A stretch of 64,000 bases of DNA from Limnanthes douglasii subsp. nivea (GCA_036936605.1 JAUPFV010000002.1:341622654-341686653); one strand, 5' to 3'; counted from the first letter of the stretch, positions 19,512 through 30,775 are shown. Numbers and translations: made by a program. The notes: generated by a model not told the origin, from the sequence alone.

Positions 19512-22490
19512 TTATTGTTGAGATTTTTCGGGGGAGTCACTTTCCTCGGAATCTGATGACTCACTCTCACTGACAACGATGTGAGGAGGACGGAGATCCG
19601 GGGACACAAGTTTCCAAAAACTGCCAAGGTCATATTCAGGGTACTCCGCATGAAGTTGAGTTATCAAACGTGCTCGAACTGTTGCATCTCGATTAGCAAT
19701 GTTGTTGGTACACTTGGCAATATAGGCATTCACAGCCTTCTCCTTCTCTTCCTCTACCTGCCGAGGGAAATCTTCAATGCGCTTCGCCAAGTGATCCCTA
19801 TTCTTGTAAACTATTTCATAGTCCTTGCAACAGTCAGTAAAACCTCTGCGCGCTACTTCTTCGGCCTTCATATATTCAGCAATGAGTTTCTCCTGGCCCT
19901 CGGTCTTTTTCTGATAGAGATCCCTCTCCTCTTGGAAACATCTCTCTAACATAATGACATAGTTATCCGAGGCAGATAATCTTTCATATAGTGCATCTGC
20001 CTGGCTCTCCACAATCATATGTTGTTTTTTGGCCTCTTCAAGCTGTGCAGCCAACAGGGAAGCCTTGAACTTATAATGATTTTTCCTGTTATCCAAGTGT
20101 GCCATCTTCTTTCCCTTAATAACAGAGGTGTGCAGCAGGCTACGTATACTCATTGAGAATTCGTCGTCACGGGGAAATTTCGAAGGAGCTGCTGGGAGAG
20201 CCAAGGCCAACAACGTCAAAATCAGATGTCTCCCCCTCGAGAATCCTAAGATCAATGTGTTGTAGAGGCTTACTTTGAGGCATGGGAAGTGGAGAAAGTA
20301 TTGAGCGCTCCTCTGGGGGATCTGGATGTGATGCTTGGGTCCGAGGAGTGCTGGGTGTTAAGTTGGATTTTTGTTTGGGAGAGTTATCTCCCATTTCATG
20401 ATCAGACCCATCAAGAGCCCTTTGATTTTCGATCTCCTGGACCGGTCCGGGGGAGTCGTTTTGAACTCTGTCGTCCTCGGAGGCTCTTGGATAGGCTCTA
20501 AGGCAGCCTTTTCTTTCCCTTTGGCTTTCAAGCTTTTCTTCTTCTGAGGGTGAATGGCCTTTTTCGGGAAAGAATCAGGACTGGGAGCTACTCTGTTGTC
20601 CGAGGAGGCTGGGTCTGGGGCGATGGGCACTTCTAGCTGTAGCTGTTGTTGCTTAGCAGGAAGTTCCTCATCGGGTGCATCTCGATGACTTTGTGCACGA
20701 TCACGCTTCGGAAGATATATCACTATATCTTTCTTTGTTACTCGCTCTAGCACCTCATCTTGGGAAGGAGGGGTCATCAACTCTTTCAAAGACAGTCAAT
20801 CAAGGGGATTTAACCTCCACAGTATGCTCAGAGCCATATTGTTGTCACTAAAACATAAGTGAAATCGGTTTTCCCATTTCTCTTTAGCCCATTCACTAAG
20901 CCTCGTAAAAACAACAATGGCACTCTCCATATAATCAGCATATGGCTTGGAAATGCCAGTCATAGCTACAAAAATGTTTAAGTTAAACTCGTAAACTCTC
21001 ATAATTCGAAGGACTATTATAAATAAGGTGGTTCGAGGACTTACATTTATTGGTCCACAGCAGAGTCAGTTTGTGAGGGTTCGAAGGGGTTGCTTCAGAG
21101 CCAGTCTCCCAGTGTCCTGAGAAGAATATAAATTGTTGTCTCCATTTCTTATCAGCCTCTAGCAAATCTTTTAGCACTTTCTACCTTCGGTTAAACGTTA
21201 ACGAATAGAATGGGAAGAATGGATTCCTAGCCAACCCGGATAGTCCGATGAACTGCTCCAAGGAAAACTCTTGGCCTAAAATTCTCGAGGCCATGATGCA
21301 TGCCATTAATGTGAACCACATGTTGGGTCCAGCTTGAGAGGGGAAAAGGTCAATCTTAGCAAAATACTCGATGAAGAAGGGGTCTAAAGGAAATCTTAGT
21401 CCCCAATTCATGATGTCAGTGTAGACAACAAGTTCATGATCCCTAACAGATAGTGGAGTCTCTCCTTCAGAGGAATATCTGATGTTGATATACGAAGGGA
21501 TGCACCAACAAGTACGAAGTAACGTTTCTTCTGAGGGAGAAAAGTACTTGTACGATATATTGTAAAGAGCAACAACATGCTTATTTTCAATCCCTCGAAT
21601 ATTGTTGCCCATGATGGCATCAAGTTCTAAGAGAAGAGTTACATCACCTTTTGACTAAAGGGCAATGCGTTCCGCTTGCTCGTCGGACATTGTTGGAGGA
21701 GGAGTACGCGTCTGACTAGAGGATTCTGCTCGGATGTCGATTTGTTGGTCTGGATTTGTGGCTTGAATGGCTTGAGTGTTTGGATCAGGATTGATCAGGG
21801 CGGTAGGATGTTCACCGGACGACTCAGCAGGAATTTCGATGACATTTATCCTATCTGCAACATGAGTGGCTGGAATAGACGACTCCGGGTTATCCGAGGC
21901 GATAGCTTTTCCTTTAGTAGCTAGGGCTTTGTTGCACAGCTCTTGAATTTCTGCCTCGGTAGCCACGGTCTGTCCTGGAGAAAACCGGGGAGTCCCAGTT
22001 CCTGTTATGGATGGAGTAGCTGGAAGGCTTGACACAGGATCCCCGGTCCTCGGAAGAGGAGGGTCAGCTCCCATAGTTCGAGGAGACTCAGGGTCAGCTG
22101 CCATAGTTCGAGGAGACTCAGGGGTAGTTTCTGGTACATCTTTCAAACGCTTGCGCTCCTGTCAATGCTTGTCCTTGTGGTATCTTTTTCTTTTTCCCGA
22201 AGAATGTTTATGGTGCTTTTCTTTCCCCATTTCTTCAAGGGTGATCTGGTTGTTGACTTGATTCTGATGAGATATTTCGAGAGAGATTATGGTCGTCGAA
22301 TTTGCAGGAGGGGGGCACGAACCGTAGAAGGTAGTCACAGCAGGTGGAGGCTGAGGCTCAGTGTATTCATCAACAGCGACTCGTTCCTCGAATGTTTTGC
22401 TAATAAGGAGCCACTCTGGAATCCGACGAGGTTTGTAAGCCAGATTTCTCTCTCTAGAAATTCTGGGTGAAAAGTTTGAGCCATTAATGA
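19512..22490 (-). pseudogene. Antisense ORF of inner element (Transposase_28-like, coiled-coil), spliced
   Basis: A minus-strand gene between integrase and 3' LTR, as in other Tat elements; its function is unknown. From the N-terminus: a Ser/Pro-rich disordered region (22430-21655); a block at 21612-21181 with WGLRFPLDPFFIEYF and GPNMWFTLMACI, matching the putative gypsy-type transposon family (Pfam Transposase_28); a spliced junction with GT..AG intron 20966-21044; a basic/acidic middle region (20789-20167); and a C-terminal coiled coil (20170-19512) ending in an acidic Ser/Glu tail. Frameshifts or stops lie near 22160, 21640, 21180, 20790 and 20360. An intron readable only on the minus strand implies it was transcribed from its own promoter. 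Confidence 0.75.
20966..21044 (-). other. Intron of the antisense ORF
   Basis: On the minus strand the donor is AAT|GTAAGT and the acceptor TTTTTGTAG|CTATG. Removing 79 bases joins the WTNK and MTGISKPY segments in one frame. Confidence 0.6.
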
Positions 22491-22849
22491 AAGAGGTGAG
22501 TATTTATAGAGGCCAAATGGGCTTCTAGGCAAAATCGGGCCTGGGGACATTTCTTGTTTTTTGCCTAGGGGTATTATGGGAACCTTAGGTCAAAAATTGT
22601 TGACAGAGACGTGGGAGAAGTTGCAGAGGCATGATCTCTCTAAAGATACTCTGACACAAAAGCATGACTGTTGATGTCATGCCATATTTTCACAGCCAAT
22701 TATTGCAATGCCTTAGCATCGAATTCTAATGGTTGTGATATGCTCACAGGGCAAATTCTGATGGGAAAGGTTTTCAAGTATTGGCTTGTCTTTACTAAGT
22801 CATTGCAAGGATTGGGGGGGGGGGGGCTACAATGGTTAATATGAGATAG

Positions 22850-23005
22850 AGGATGCTTTCGAAGAGATGCTTTTTCGAAGAGATGTTTTCGAAGAGATGC
22901 TTTTTCGAAGAGGTGCAGCATTCGAAGAGATGTTTTCGAAGAGATTCTTTTTCGATGAGGTGCAGCATTTGAGGTATTTGTTTCGAAGAAGAGGTGTTCG
23001 AAGAG
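22850..23005. repeat. GAAGAGATG short tandem repeats
   Basis: Repeats of the type TTCGAAGAGATGC with spacings of about 15-25 bp lie between the antisense ORF and the polypurine tract. Confidence 0.8.
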
Positions 23006-23048
23006 ATAATTGAGACTTTTTTACAGTCCCAGTAAAACTATTTTTACT

Positions 23049-23063
23049 AGGACTGGGGGCTAT
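23049..23063 (+). other. Polypurine tract of inner element
   Basis: AGGACTGGGGGCTAT immediately precedes the 3' LTR. The outer element has GACTGGGGGGCTAC in the same place. Confidence 0.75.
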
Positions 23064-23499
23064 TGATAAGGAAGAATAAAAGACAAGGAGAAAATTGTAA
23101 AGAAGAAGTATGATAGGAGAAAATCGTAAAGAAGAAGCATGATAGGAGAAAATTATAAAAAAGAAGTATGATAGGAGGAAAATGTAAAGAGAAAATTGTG
23201 TTAGGGGAAAATTGTATAAACTAACAAAGAAATAGCTAGAATAAAAATAAGATAAGATGTAGGGACTAAAAATGTAACAAATCGGAATTAAAGCATGTGG
23301 GGCCCGCAATTGTACTATAGAAGGACCACACACGCTTCACAGATCCCGAGACGAATATAATATTACTTTCTCTCTCTGCTTAAGCTAAGCTCCCACTTTC
23401 TCTCTCTAAAAAGCTCTTAAACAAAGTAATTCAACCTATATTGACACTAAGAGATTCTCGTATCACATAATCACCCCCGGATATTCTTTAAACTCTTCA
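23064..23499 (+). repeat. 3' LTR of inner retrotransposon
   Basis: 436 bp, TGATAAGGAAG...AACTCTTCA, about 16 differences from the 5' LTR. It is followed by AGACG. Confidence 0.93.
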
Positions 23500-23718
23500 A
23501 GACGTATTCATGTAAATATGTTTTCTGGGTCGGGGATGCACTCTTTCCTACCTCGGTGGCGCGAGAAGGTTTTAATGAGGCATCGATCACACCCGAACCC
23601 TTTAAATCGACAAATTTTGCTTTGCCTTTCCATCTTTGCAGTATTACATGACGACTCTGTCAGCAAACGAGCTGAGCTGATCGTCGAATCTTTTTTAACC
23701 ATCGTGATTGTTCTACCA

Positions 23719-24165
23719 AACCTTTATGGGTTTTTCAGTTTTCGAACTGATCTACATTTTAAATTCCCGACCCTACGGGAAAAATTTCAATATTACATTG
23801 ATCTACAGAACCTTTATGGGTTTTTCAGTTTTCGAACTGATCTACATTTTAAATTCCCGACCCTACGGGAAAATTTTCAATATTACATTGATCTACAGAA
23901 CCTTTATGGGTTTTTCAGTTTTCAAACTGATCTACATTTTAAATTCCCGACCCTACGGGAAAAATTTCAATATTACATTGATCTACAGAACCTTTATGGG
24001 TTTTTCAGTTTTCGAACTGATCTACATTTTAAATTCCCGACCCTACGGGAAAAATTTCAATATTACATTGATCGACAGAACCTTTATGGGTTTTTCAATT
24101 TCCGAACTGATCTATATCCTAAATTTCCGATCCTACGGGAACATTTCCAATATTACGTGCGTAAA
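23719..24165 (+). repeat. 90-bp tandem array in outer element
   Basis: CCTTTATGGGTTTTTCA recurs every 90 bp at 23721, 23811, 23901, 23991 and 24081, the last copy being diverged. Each unit contains the palindrome-like CCCGACCCTACGGG. The period is a multiple of three, so two plus-strand frames stay open; no protein signature supports coding. Confidence 0.92.
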
Positions 24166-24379
24166 CTTTTACATCTTAAATTTCCGACCCTACCATGCAT
24201 GTATAAAACCATTAAAAAAACACACACCCCATAAAATATAAGTGTGCATGAAATATTGCTTCCCTGAAGATTGTTTTACAGAGGAAGGATTATATGGGGG
24301 ACTCCGCAGTCCCCACACTGACAGGTCTTACAAACAACAAAATACAAAAAACAAAAAAAACTGAGGGCATCGGGCATCA

Positions 24380-26325
24380 CGCATCAACTTCATCCGACCC
24401 GGTGTCGTCTAAACGTCAGAGGGGCGGTCTTCCTCCGGAACGTCCAGCCACATTGACCCGAGGGGAAGGTCCGGAAAGCGTTGATGAAATGACAGCACGT
24501 ACGCGGCCTTGGCCTCGGCGGTTTCCTTCTCCATCCACTTCTTACATTTTTCAGCAAAGACAGTGTTCGCAACCTTCAGCTCAGTAATCTCCCGCGTCAA
24601 GCCCGCGGCACGATCTTCCCCGGCCTTCTTGGTTTGTTCCATGGCTCATTTGGCCTCCTTAAGCTGCTCCTCTACTAGTTCCTGAGCAGCTTTAGCCTTC
24701 CGCACCTCCTCTTCCAGGCCAGCAACCCTAGCCTCTACGCCCGATAGCTTCTAGCCCAACTCCATCGCCCGACGCTCTTTCATGGCCAAGGGTACAAGCA
24801 TGTTGTACAAGGAAAGGGCCAGTCCATCAGTTATCTGCAGCGGGAAAGTGTGCGGACTCCCGGGCACAGACAACACCGGAAGCTTCGTGCCACTCGACGA
24901 CGCCACGACAGGTTTCAAAGCTTTCGAGGGGCTGACATCATCGGGGATCACCACCATGGGGGCCGACTTTGAACCACCCTTAACCCCCTCATACTGATCA
25001 AAGAGATCGGGAACGGTAGCATTTTCAACACCCGCGACCGAACCGCCTTCTTTCCTTTAGCGTTTAGGCTTCCTAGCCTGAGCCCCCTTCGCATCGGCCT
25101 TTCCCTTCCGCTTCAGAGCCAGCTCCTTGGTCAGCGGAGCTTCATCACCCTCAGCAGCAGCTTCATCCTGGTGTACCTGAGCACCCGCCTCTTCAGCCCC
25201 GGTGTTATCTTGTTCGACCTCATCGTCGGATTTTGGGCGCTTACTAGGCACTTTGTTGCGCTTCGGAAGAAATAGGTGCGCATCAGGTGCTTCTGTATTT
25301 GCGATCAAGTCCTCCATACTCGGGGGCTGACGCAGCTGCTAGCACTTCCGATGAGCAACGCCAGAGGTTGCTCATGATCAGATTAGTGTTTTTGAAGGCC
25401 CGGTGCATCGCCCGACCCCAGTGCTTTATAGCATAATCCTTCAACACTTGGAAGGTAACCTTGCTCGCTTTGAAGTAGTCATTCTTCAGCCCCTGGACAA
25501 ACTCCTTCGACACTACACAAAGGTTCGGATTACAAAAAAAAAAGCCTCTATCTCCTCGGGAAGTGGCTTCACGGGAGGGGCAGCGGCATTTCCAGCAGCA
25601 GCACCGTCTCCAACAGGCAGGGCATCCACCTCCGACTCTTCGGTATTCACTACCGGTATTTTGTCAGAACTGAGGGCATTGGCTGCGCCCGGGTCGGATT
25701 CTCGAACGACATGGTCGGCAGGGTTAGAACTGCTGCCAGTAGGGGTTTGATGAGCCTCGTCTTGTTGTCGACGGGCGCGTTCGGGATCCATTTCTGCGAG
25801 AGTCAGAGGCCGCTTATTAAGAACTAAAAAAGTCACAGTTGTGTTAGTACCGGTGCGGTATCCTCGAATGGAGGGAGTGAGCTGAACCATTTCAGGGGAA
25901 TTACCTCCCGCCGGAGAAGTTGGAGAGCTGGTTTCTCCCATAGAAAGAAATTGAGCTTTTCCGCGACGTCGGGACGGAAAAGGGGGCGCAGCGGCGTAAG
26001 AGTTAGCGGATGAAGGCGTCGGGCGGTTTAATTGAGCTATGGGGGAGTGCGGAGAGCTGCTGCTAGAAGATATGGCGATAGTCTCCGGGGTCCGAGCACC
26101 AGATGGTTCAGGCAAGGTGAAGGACTCATCAGGGATCTGACTAGCAATAACAGGGTCGTGGGGCTGCAGTACATGTGTAAATGGTTTGGTGTTAGGACTC
26201 CAAATTAATCCCGTGCGTCGGTATTCTTCAGCACGGTCACCGATGCTAGCCCAGTCCACAAATCCGAACACTGGTTGCTTCTTCTTCTTGGGTTTTGGTT
26301 TCCGCTTCGGGTAACTTTGTCTCAT
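24380..26325 (-). pseudogene. Antisense ORF remnant of outer element, core domain deleted
   Basis: The minus-strand N-terminal part (26325-25513) starts with a Lys-rich segment (MRQSYPKRKPKPKKKKQPV), then a long Ser/Pro-rich disordered region. At about 25530 it jumps to a segment homologous to the post-core part of the inner antisense ORF (WGRAMHRAFKNTNLIMSNLW versus WENRFHLCFSDNNMALSILW). A basic/acidic region (25317-25057, ending ARKPKR) and a coiled coil (24760-24400) follow. The Transposase_28-like core seen at 21612-21181 in the inner element is missing here, with an A-run at the junction. Stops separate the pieces. Confidence 0.7.
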
Positions 26326-26743
26326 AAAACAAGCTTTATCTCTCTAGAAAAATCTGGACAGCAATTTCTCTCTCTAGAACGCTTCTGAGAGAAATATGTG
26401 TTTATGATGTACTTATAGGCGATCTCAGTTAGCCGTTGCACGTACGGGGAAGTCCAAACGATGAAAAGCAGCGGGAAGTCGAAAGGGTTTTTTAAGAAGC
26501 TGTATAAACAAGCACGCCTCGAGTAGTCGGTCTACACGTGTCAGTTTAGGTTAGACAAACACAGAAGGCGTGGGGTAGCTAGTGCAGACAGAGATGCTAG
26601 ATGGGCTACACCAACCCGGTTTACTTTTTCGAAACCTAACGACCGGTCTGGGCCCATAAAGGTCACTCAGGAGGAGCGGAAGCAGACCCAAGACAACTCA
26701 AGAACGAGGTGCGGGCTAAGCACTCCTGACCATCGAATAAGAA

Positions 26744-26905
26744 CCTAAAGGATCTGGCATCAGGTGGAAGGAAAGCGTCTGCTCCCGACCTACGAATAAA
26801 GACAAGGGATCTGGCATCAGGTGGAAGGAAAGCGTCTGCTCCCGACCTACGAATAAAGACAGGATCTGGCATCGGATGGAAGGAAAGGTCTGATCTTACC
26901 TTCTT
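26744..26905. repeat. Short tandem array near 3' end of outer element
   Basis: About three copies of a unit of about 62 bp containing GGATCTGGCATCAGGTGGAA and CTCCCGACCTACGAATAAAG, between the antisense ORF start and the 3' LTR. Confidence 0.8.
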
Positions 26906-26933
26906 CAAAGTCTTCATTCCCGTTGCTCCCAAA

Positions 26934-26947
26934 GACTGGGGGGCTAC
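26934..26947 (+). other. Polypurine tract of outer element
   Basis: GACTGGGGGGCTAC directly before the 3' LTR. Confidence 0.75.
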
Positions 26948-27277
26948 TGATAAGGGAGCAATTCGTCAATAATAATAATAACGAGGGGCCAATTATGAAT
27001 GGAAGGAAGTTAAAATGTCTATTAGAGTATTTATCGTTTATTAGAGGATAATTTGTGAACTATGTATATTATAAATGACTGGAAGAGAAATAAAGTAAGC
27101 CCACCAAGAACATAGATGGGTCCACCTTTCCATACTATAAAAGGAGACCCATTATTCTTGGTAGGTGGGACATTCTTTTGGAATATTATACTCTCTCTCT
27201 CTACTTTCTCTCTCTAGAATATTCTTCCTAGGTCCAAGATCCAACACACCTACTTTTAGTCATTTATCCACTCATCA
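26948..27277 (+). repeat. 3' LTR of outer retrotransposon
   Basis: 330 bp, TGATAAGGG...CTCATCA. It differs from the 5' LTR by about 5 substitutions, an extra ATA and an extra CTCT. Confidence 0.93.
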
Positions 27278-27279
27278 TT

Positions 27280-27570
27280 TACCCATCTCAACTATTATAC
27301 TCACACTTAATACCCAACAATTTTTTAATACCCACACTACTCTCTACCACCTATATAAGGATACTTTTATGTTTTTTTCCCTCTTTTTTAGCTTCTAAAT
27401 ATTTGAAATTTTGAAACCGCTTTCTAACCACCTAACCCTACGGCCACCAAGAACCACCATGAACCACCAAGATTACATGATTTTCAGGTGATCAGCTATT
27501 TTAAAATGTGTATATTTATGCAATCTTGATATAAAATGCATCTTAGTACTACTTTCTACGTACATGAGTT
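27280..27570. repeat. 291-bp flanking duplication, downstream copy
   Basis: Partner of 5796-6086; begins two bases after the 3' LTR. Contains CCTATATAAGG (TATA-like) and CT-rich sequence. Downstream sequence (27571 on) has no counterpart upstream, so this copy is the one still joined to the original locus. Confidence 0.9.
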
Positions 27571-27959
27571 GATCATACGTTCATGGTGTTTTTGCAACCT
27601 CTGCTCTTTTCATCTTACATGTTTATGTTAGCTAATGGTGTTTAACTATTGATAGCGATTTTATTTCTTGATTATCTAAGTTGAGGTATGTGTTATTCTA
27701 CTGGTTCGTGAGCTAGTTTGACCTATTTTCTCTTAGTTTTTTTGTTCGAGCGATTGTTTGTTATTGTGTTAATCTAAAGCGTTAATCGTTGTTTAACTAG
27801 TTATAGACTAGTTTTTTGTGTATTTGATGTTGACTTGAACGTGAAACAATATATAGACTAGGATTTTTATGTGTCCAGGAATTCATGACAGAGATGCAAA
27901 TTTTGTGATGTTTTTTATGTAGAAGATTCAAATTGTGTTAAATGAGGATGTGAGTTATT

Positions 27960-28560
27960 AAATAGAGTTGCAAACATCTCTCAGATAATAGAATGCAAAC
28001 AAATTTCAGGAAATGGAGTTGCCTATAATTCTTAGATTATAAAGTTGAAATAACTCTCAGCTTATAGAGTTGAAACAACTCTCAGGAAATGGAGTTACAA
28101 ACAACTCTCAAGAAAGAGAGTTGCAAACAACTCTCAGGAAATAGAATTGCAGACAAGTCAGATAAAAAAAGTTTAAACAACTCTTAGATAATAGAGTTGC
28201 AAATAACTCTCAGCTTGTAGAGTTTCACATAACTCCCAGAGAATAGAGTTGATACAACTCTCAGGAAATATAGTTGCCTACAATTCTCAGATTTTAGAAT
28301 TGCATACAATTCTTAGATAATAGAGTTGCAAACAAATCTCAAGAAATAGAGCTGTCAACAACTCCCATGGAATAGAGTTGCATAAAATTCTCAAATAATA
28401 GAATTGCAAATAACTCTCAGGGTATAGAGTTGTAACCAACAACCAGAATAATACGTTACAGACAACTCTCAGCTTGAAGAGGTGCATACAACTTTCAGGA
28501 AATAGAGTTGCAAACAATTCTCAAATAATAGATTTGCAAACAACTCTTAGGAAGTATTAT
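27960..28560. repeat. Hairpin minisatellite, cluster A
   Basis: About 24 degenerate tandem copies of a unit of about 25 bp with core AGAGTTGCAAACAACTCT, a 7-bp inverted repeat around CAAA, joined by CAGGAAAT-like linkers. It lies upstream of the mudrA start, probably in its 5' leader or first intron. Confidence 0.9.
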
Positions 28561-28650
28561 TGAGAGTTGTTTGTTTGTGGTAGTGCGAATTGTCTGCTTT
28601 CACTAAATTGCCACGTGACTGCTTTATAATTGTTCAATCCAGGGTAAGAT

Positions 28651-30490
28651 ATGTCTAAATCACGAATTTGTATTTTAAAACATGGTCACCAAACTGTAAT
28701 TTTACCTTTCACGGAGTTTGAAAACTTTCAAAGCATCCAAGGGTACGTGGAGAGCACATGGGAGGAGTTAGTCAGAGGTAACTACCTAATTACCTACTCC
28801 TGCGGGGATCACAAGAATTGTTTCTTTAATAATGAGAAATATTTTGTTGGTTTAGAATTTTGTCTTGATTTGGAGCGTTTGAAACGGGTTCATTTTCTCA
28901 TAGAACAACAAAACCTTGATAAAGGTTCAGGTGATAAGGGTTTCGGTCAAAAGCGTAAACAACGTAGCATAAATTTGGGAGAACCCTCTCATAATCAACT
29001 AACGAGCGGGGAGATTAGTAATATTTTAGGTAACTCTGACCATAGAAAAAAAACAACTTGCTGCTACTAGTTGGGCTGATGCTATTATAGGAGGTTGTCA
29101 AGTTTTCGAAGAAAGGGCTGCAAATCTAAGGTTATCTTTGTACCAATATGCTTTAGATCATGGTTTTTCTTTCAAATACATGCACAATACAGCAAACAAG
29201 ATCACTGCTTATTGTGAAAATAAATTCACAACCCGATGCAAATGGAGACTTTACGCATCAATTGATTCCGGAACCAGATTAATGACGATTAAGAGGTATG
29301 TTTCGCACCATACTTGCAGTCCTGTTTTCTCCCTAAAACATAAGAGGCATAAGCATTTGACATCATATTTGATTCCTAAGGAAATTCATGATTCTATTCG
29401 AACATGTCATTTGTTGACAGCCAAAACCATACAATCTTCTGTCAAACAAGATTGCGGTCTAGACATCTCATACCTTTTGTTATTGAATGTTTTGGAGAAA
29501 TCAAAGATGGGGGTTTTCGAAGATAGTTCAAGTTTTTTTTTTTACTAAGGGGGTACTTCAAACGATTGAAGAGGCCGCGATATTACTACCGACTGCCACT
29601 TGGAATTATCGGCTTAAAACGTCTTCAATCGTTGTTTTATATCATGTGGGTCATATCTTCAAGATTTCCATTCATGTCGTCCATTGTTGTATGTCGATAA
29701 AATCCACTTATACGGAAGTATAAGGGTGTATTGCTTTTTATCATAGGAAAGGATAAAAACGACGGTTAGTTTTATATTTCTTTTATAATTTGATTGATTA
29801 TTAGGTTTGTGTAAAAATTGCAAACAACTCTCGGTTTATAAGATGCAAACAACTCTTACAATATAGTTGCAAACAACTTTCAAATTATAGATAACTAGAA
29901 TAAAGTTGTAACAACTCCCATGTAATAGAATTGCAAACAACTCCCATGGTAGTGTTGCAAACAACTCTCAGGTATAGAAGTTGCAAACAACTCTTAGGTA
30001 TTAAGTTTCAAACAACTCTTAGTATATAGTAGTAAATAACTCCCAGATTATATAGTTGCAAACAACTCTCAGGGAGTAATAGGATGCGATTTTTTCTTTA
30101 ATTAATACCATGCTTTAGTGTAACTTCTGACCATGTTTGTCGTGTATACCAGGACTATTCCCCGTTGCAATTGGTATCGTTAGCATTAAGGATTCTGAAA
30201 ATTGGCTGTGATTTTTTGGCTGTTGAAACCTTATATGTTGGAGCACCAAGCCACATTTCTTTCCAACCGTTATTCAGGTATAATTAATGTTGTTTTTGTC
30301 TTGTATCCAAATTGTTTTCTTGCGTACTGGTTATTACCATCTTGTTCAGAATTTGAGAAAAGCTCTAGAACATACTAATAGAGACTATAAGTTTAGGATG
30401 TTAAGTTTCTTCCATTGATGTGCTTATGCTCCCACCCAAGATCTTTTTAATGATATAGTAACATATTTTTTATGTGAAGGTGGTGATAGA
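28651..30490 (+). pseudogene. MULE transposase (mudrA-like) remnant
   Basis: Starts MSKSRICILKHGHQTVILPF at 28651 with an N-terminal region of MULE type. An A-run near 29047 shifts the frame into the MuDR DNA-binding domain (YQYALDHGFSFKYMHNTANK, CKWRLYASI, VSHHTCSPVF; 29130-29330). A T-run near 29535 shifts it again before the start of the DDE domain (CRPLLYVDKIHLYG near 29675). An intron at about 29775-30151 is filled by minisatellite cluster B. A next exon at 30152-30284 reads LFPVAIGIVSIKDSENW, the MULE block after the first Asp. A last short exon lies near 30356-30480. The remaining catalytic part is absent, so it is inactive. Confidence 0.8.
29815..30080. repeat. Hairpin minisatellite, cluster B (in mudrA intron)
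   Basis: About ten copies of the GTTGCAAACAACTCTCAGG unit between two mudrA exons. Confidence 0.88.
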
Positions 30491-30775
30491 ATTAAAAAAA
30501 TTCAAACAAGTCTCATATAATAGAGTTGTAATAACTCTCAAGTTATAGAGTCACAAATAACTCTGAGGTAATAGAGTTGTGAACAACTCCCACACTCTAT
30601 AGTTGCAAACAACTCTCAGGTAATAGAATTGCAAACAATTCTCAGCTTGTAGAGTTACATACAACACTCAGGAAATGGAGTTATCAACAACACTCAGGAA
30701 ATAGAGTTGTAAACAACTCTCGTACTATGTAGTTGCATACAACTCTTAGGAATATCTGAGAATTATTTGCAACAA
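30490..30775. repeat. Hairpin minisatellite, cluster C
   Basis: About eleven degenerate copies of the same unit, after the last mudrA exon. A short TA run lies at 30808-30820. Confidence 0.88.

Larger units (their letters stand above)
12371..23499 (+). mobile_element. Inner Tat-lineage LTR retrotransposon (11.1 kb) nested in the outer one
   Basis: The two 436-bp LTRs (12371-12806, 23064-23499) differ by about 16 substitutions. They are bracketed by AGACC/AGACG. PBS TGGCGCCGTCTGTGGGAA lies at 12808 and a polypurine tract at 23049-23063. The internal order is gag, protease, conserved stop, RT, Ty3 RNase H, archaeal RNase H, integrase, 51-bp repeats, spliced antisense ORF, short GAAGAGATG repeats. 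It is a relative, not a copy, of the outer element: proteins align along their length but nucleotides differ widely. Gag and RNase H carry stops and frameshifts; the integrase half is open for 631 codons. Confidence 0.94.
6087..27277 (+). mobile_element. Outer Tat-lineage Ty3-gypsy LTR retrotransposon, split by a nested element
   Basis: LTRs at 6087-6409 and 26948-27277 both run TGATAAGGG...CATCA and differ by about 5 substitutions and two short indels. A primer-binding-like TGGTGCCGTC follows the 5' LTR, and a G-rich polypurine tract precedes the 3' LTR. The internal order is gag, protease, RT, Ty3 RNase H (decayed), archaeal-type RNase H, integrase, [inner element 12371-23499], 90-bp tandem repeats, antisense ORF remnant. 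That order, with two RNase H domains and an antisense ORF, is characteristic of the Tat group. The coding frame carries about ten stops or frameshifts, so it is defective. Without the nested insert it would be about 10 kb. Confidence 0.93.

Noticed and set aside
23518..24241. Two overlapping long ORFs (238 and 177 codons)
   Set aside because: Both are frames of the same 90-bp repeat; two frames open at once indicates stop-free units and not coding.
6082..27282. A normal 5-bp target duplication around the outer element
   Set aside because: GAGTT before the 5' LTR and TTTAC after the 3' LTR do not match; the flank is a 291-bp repeat instead.
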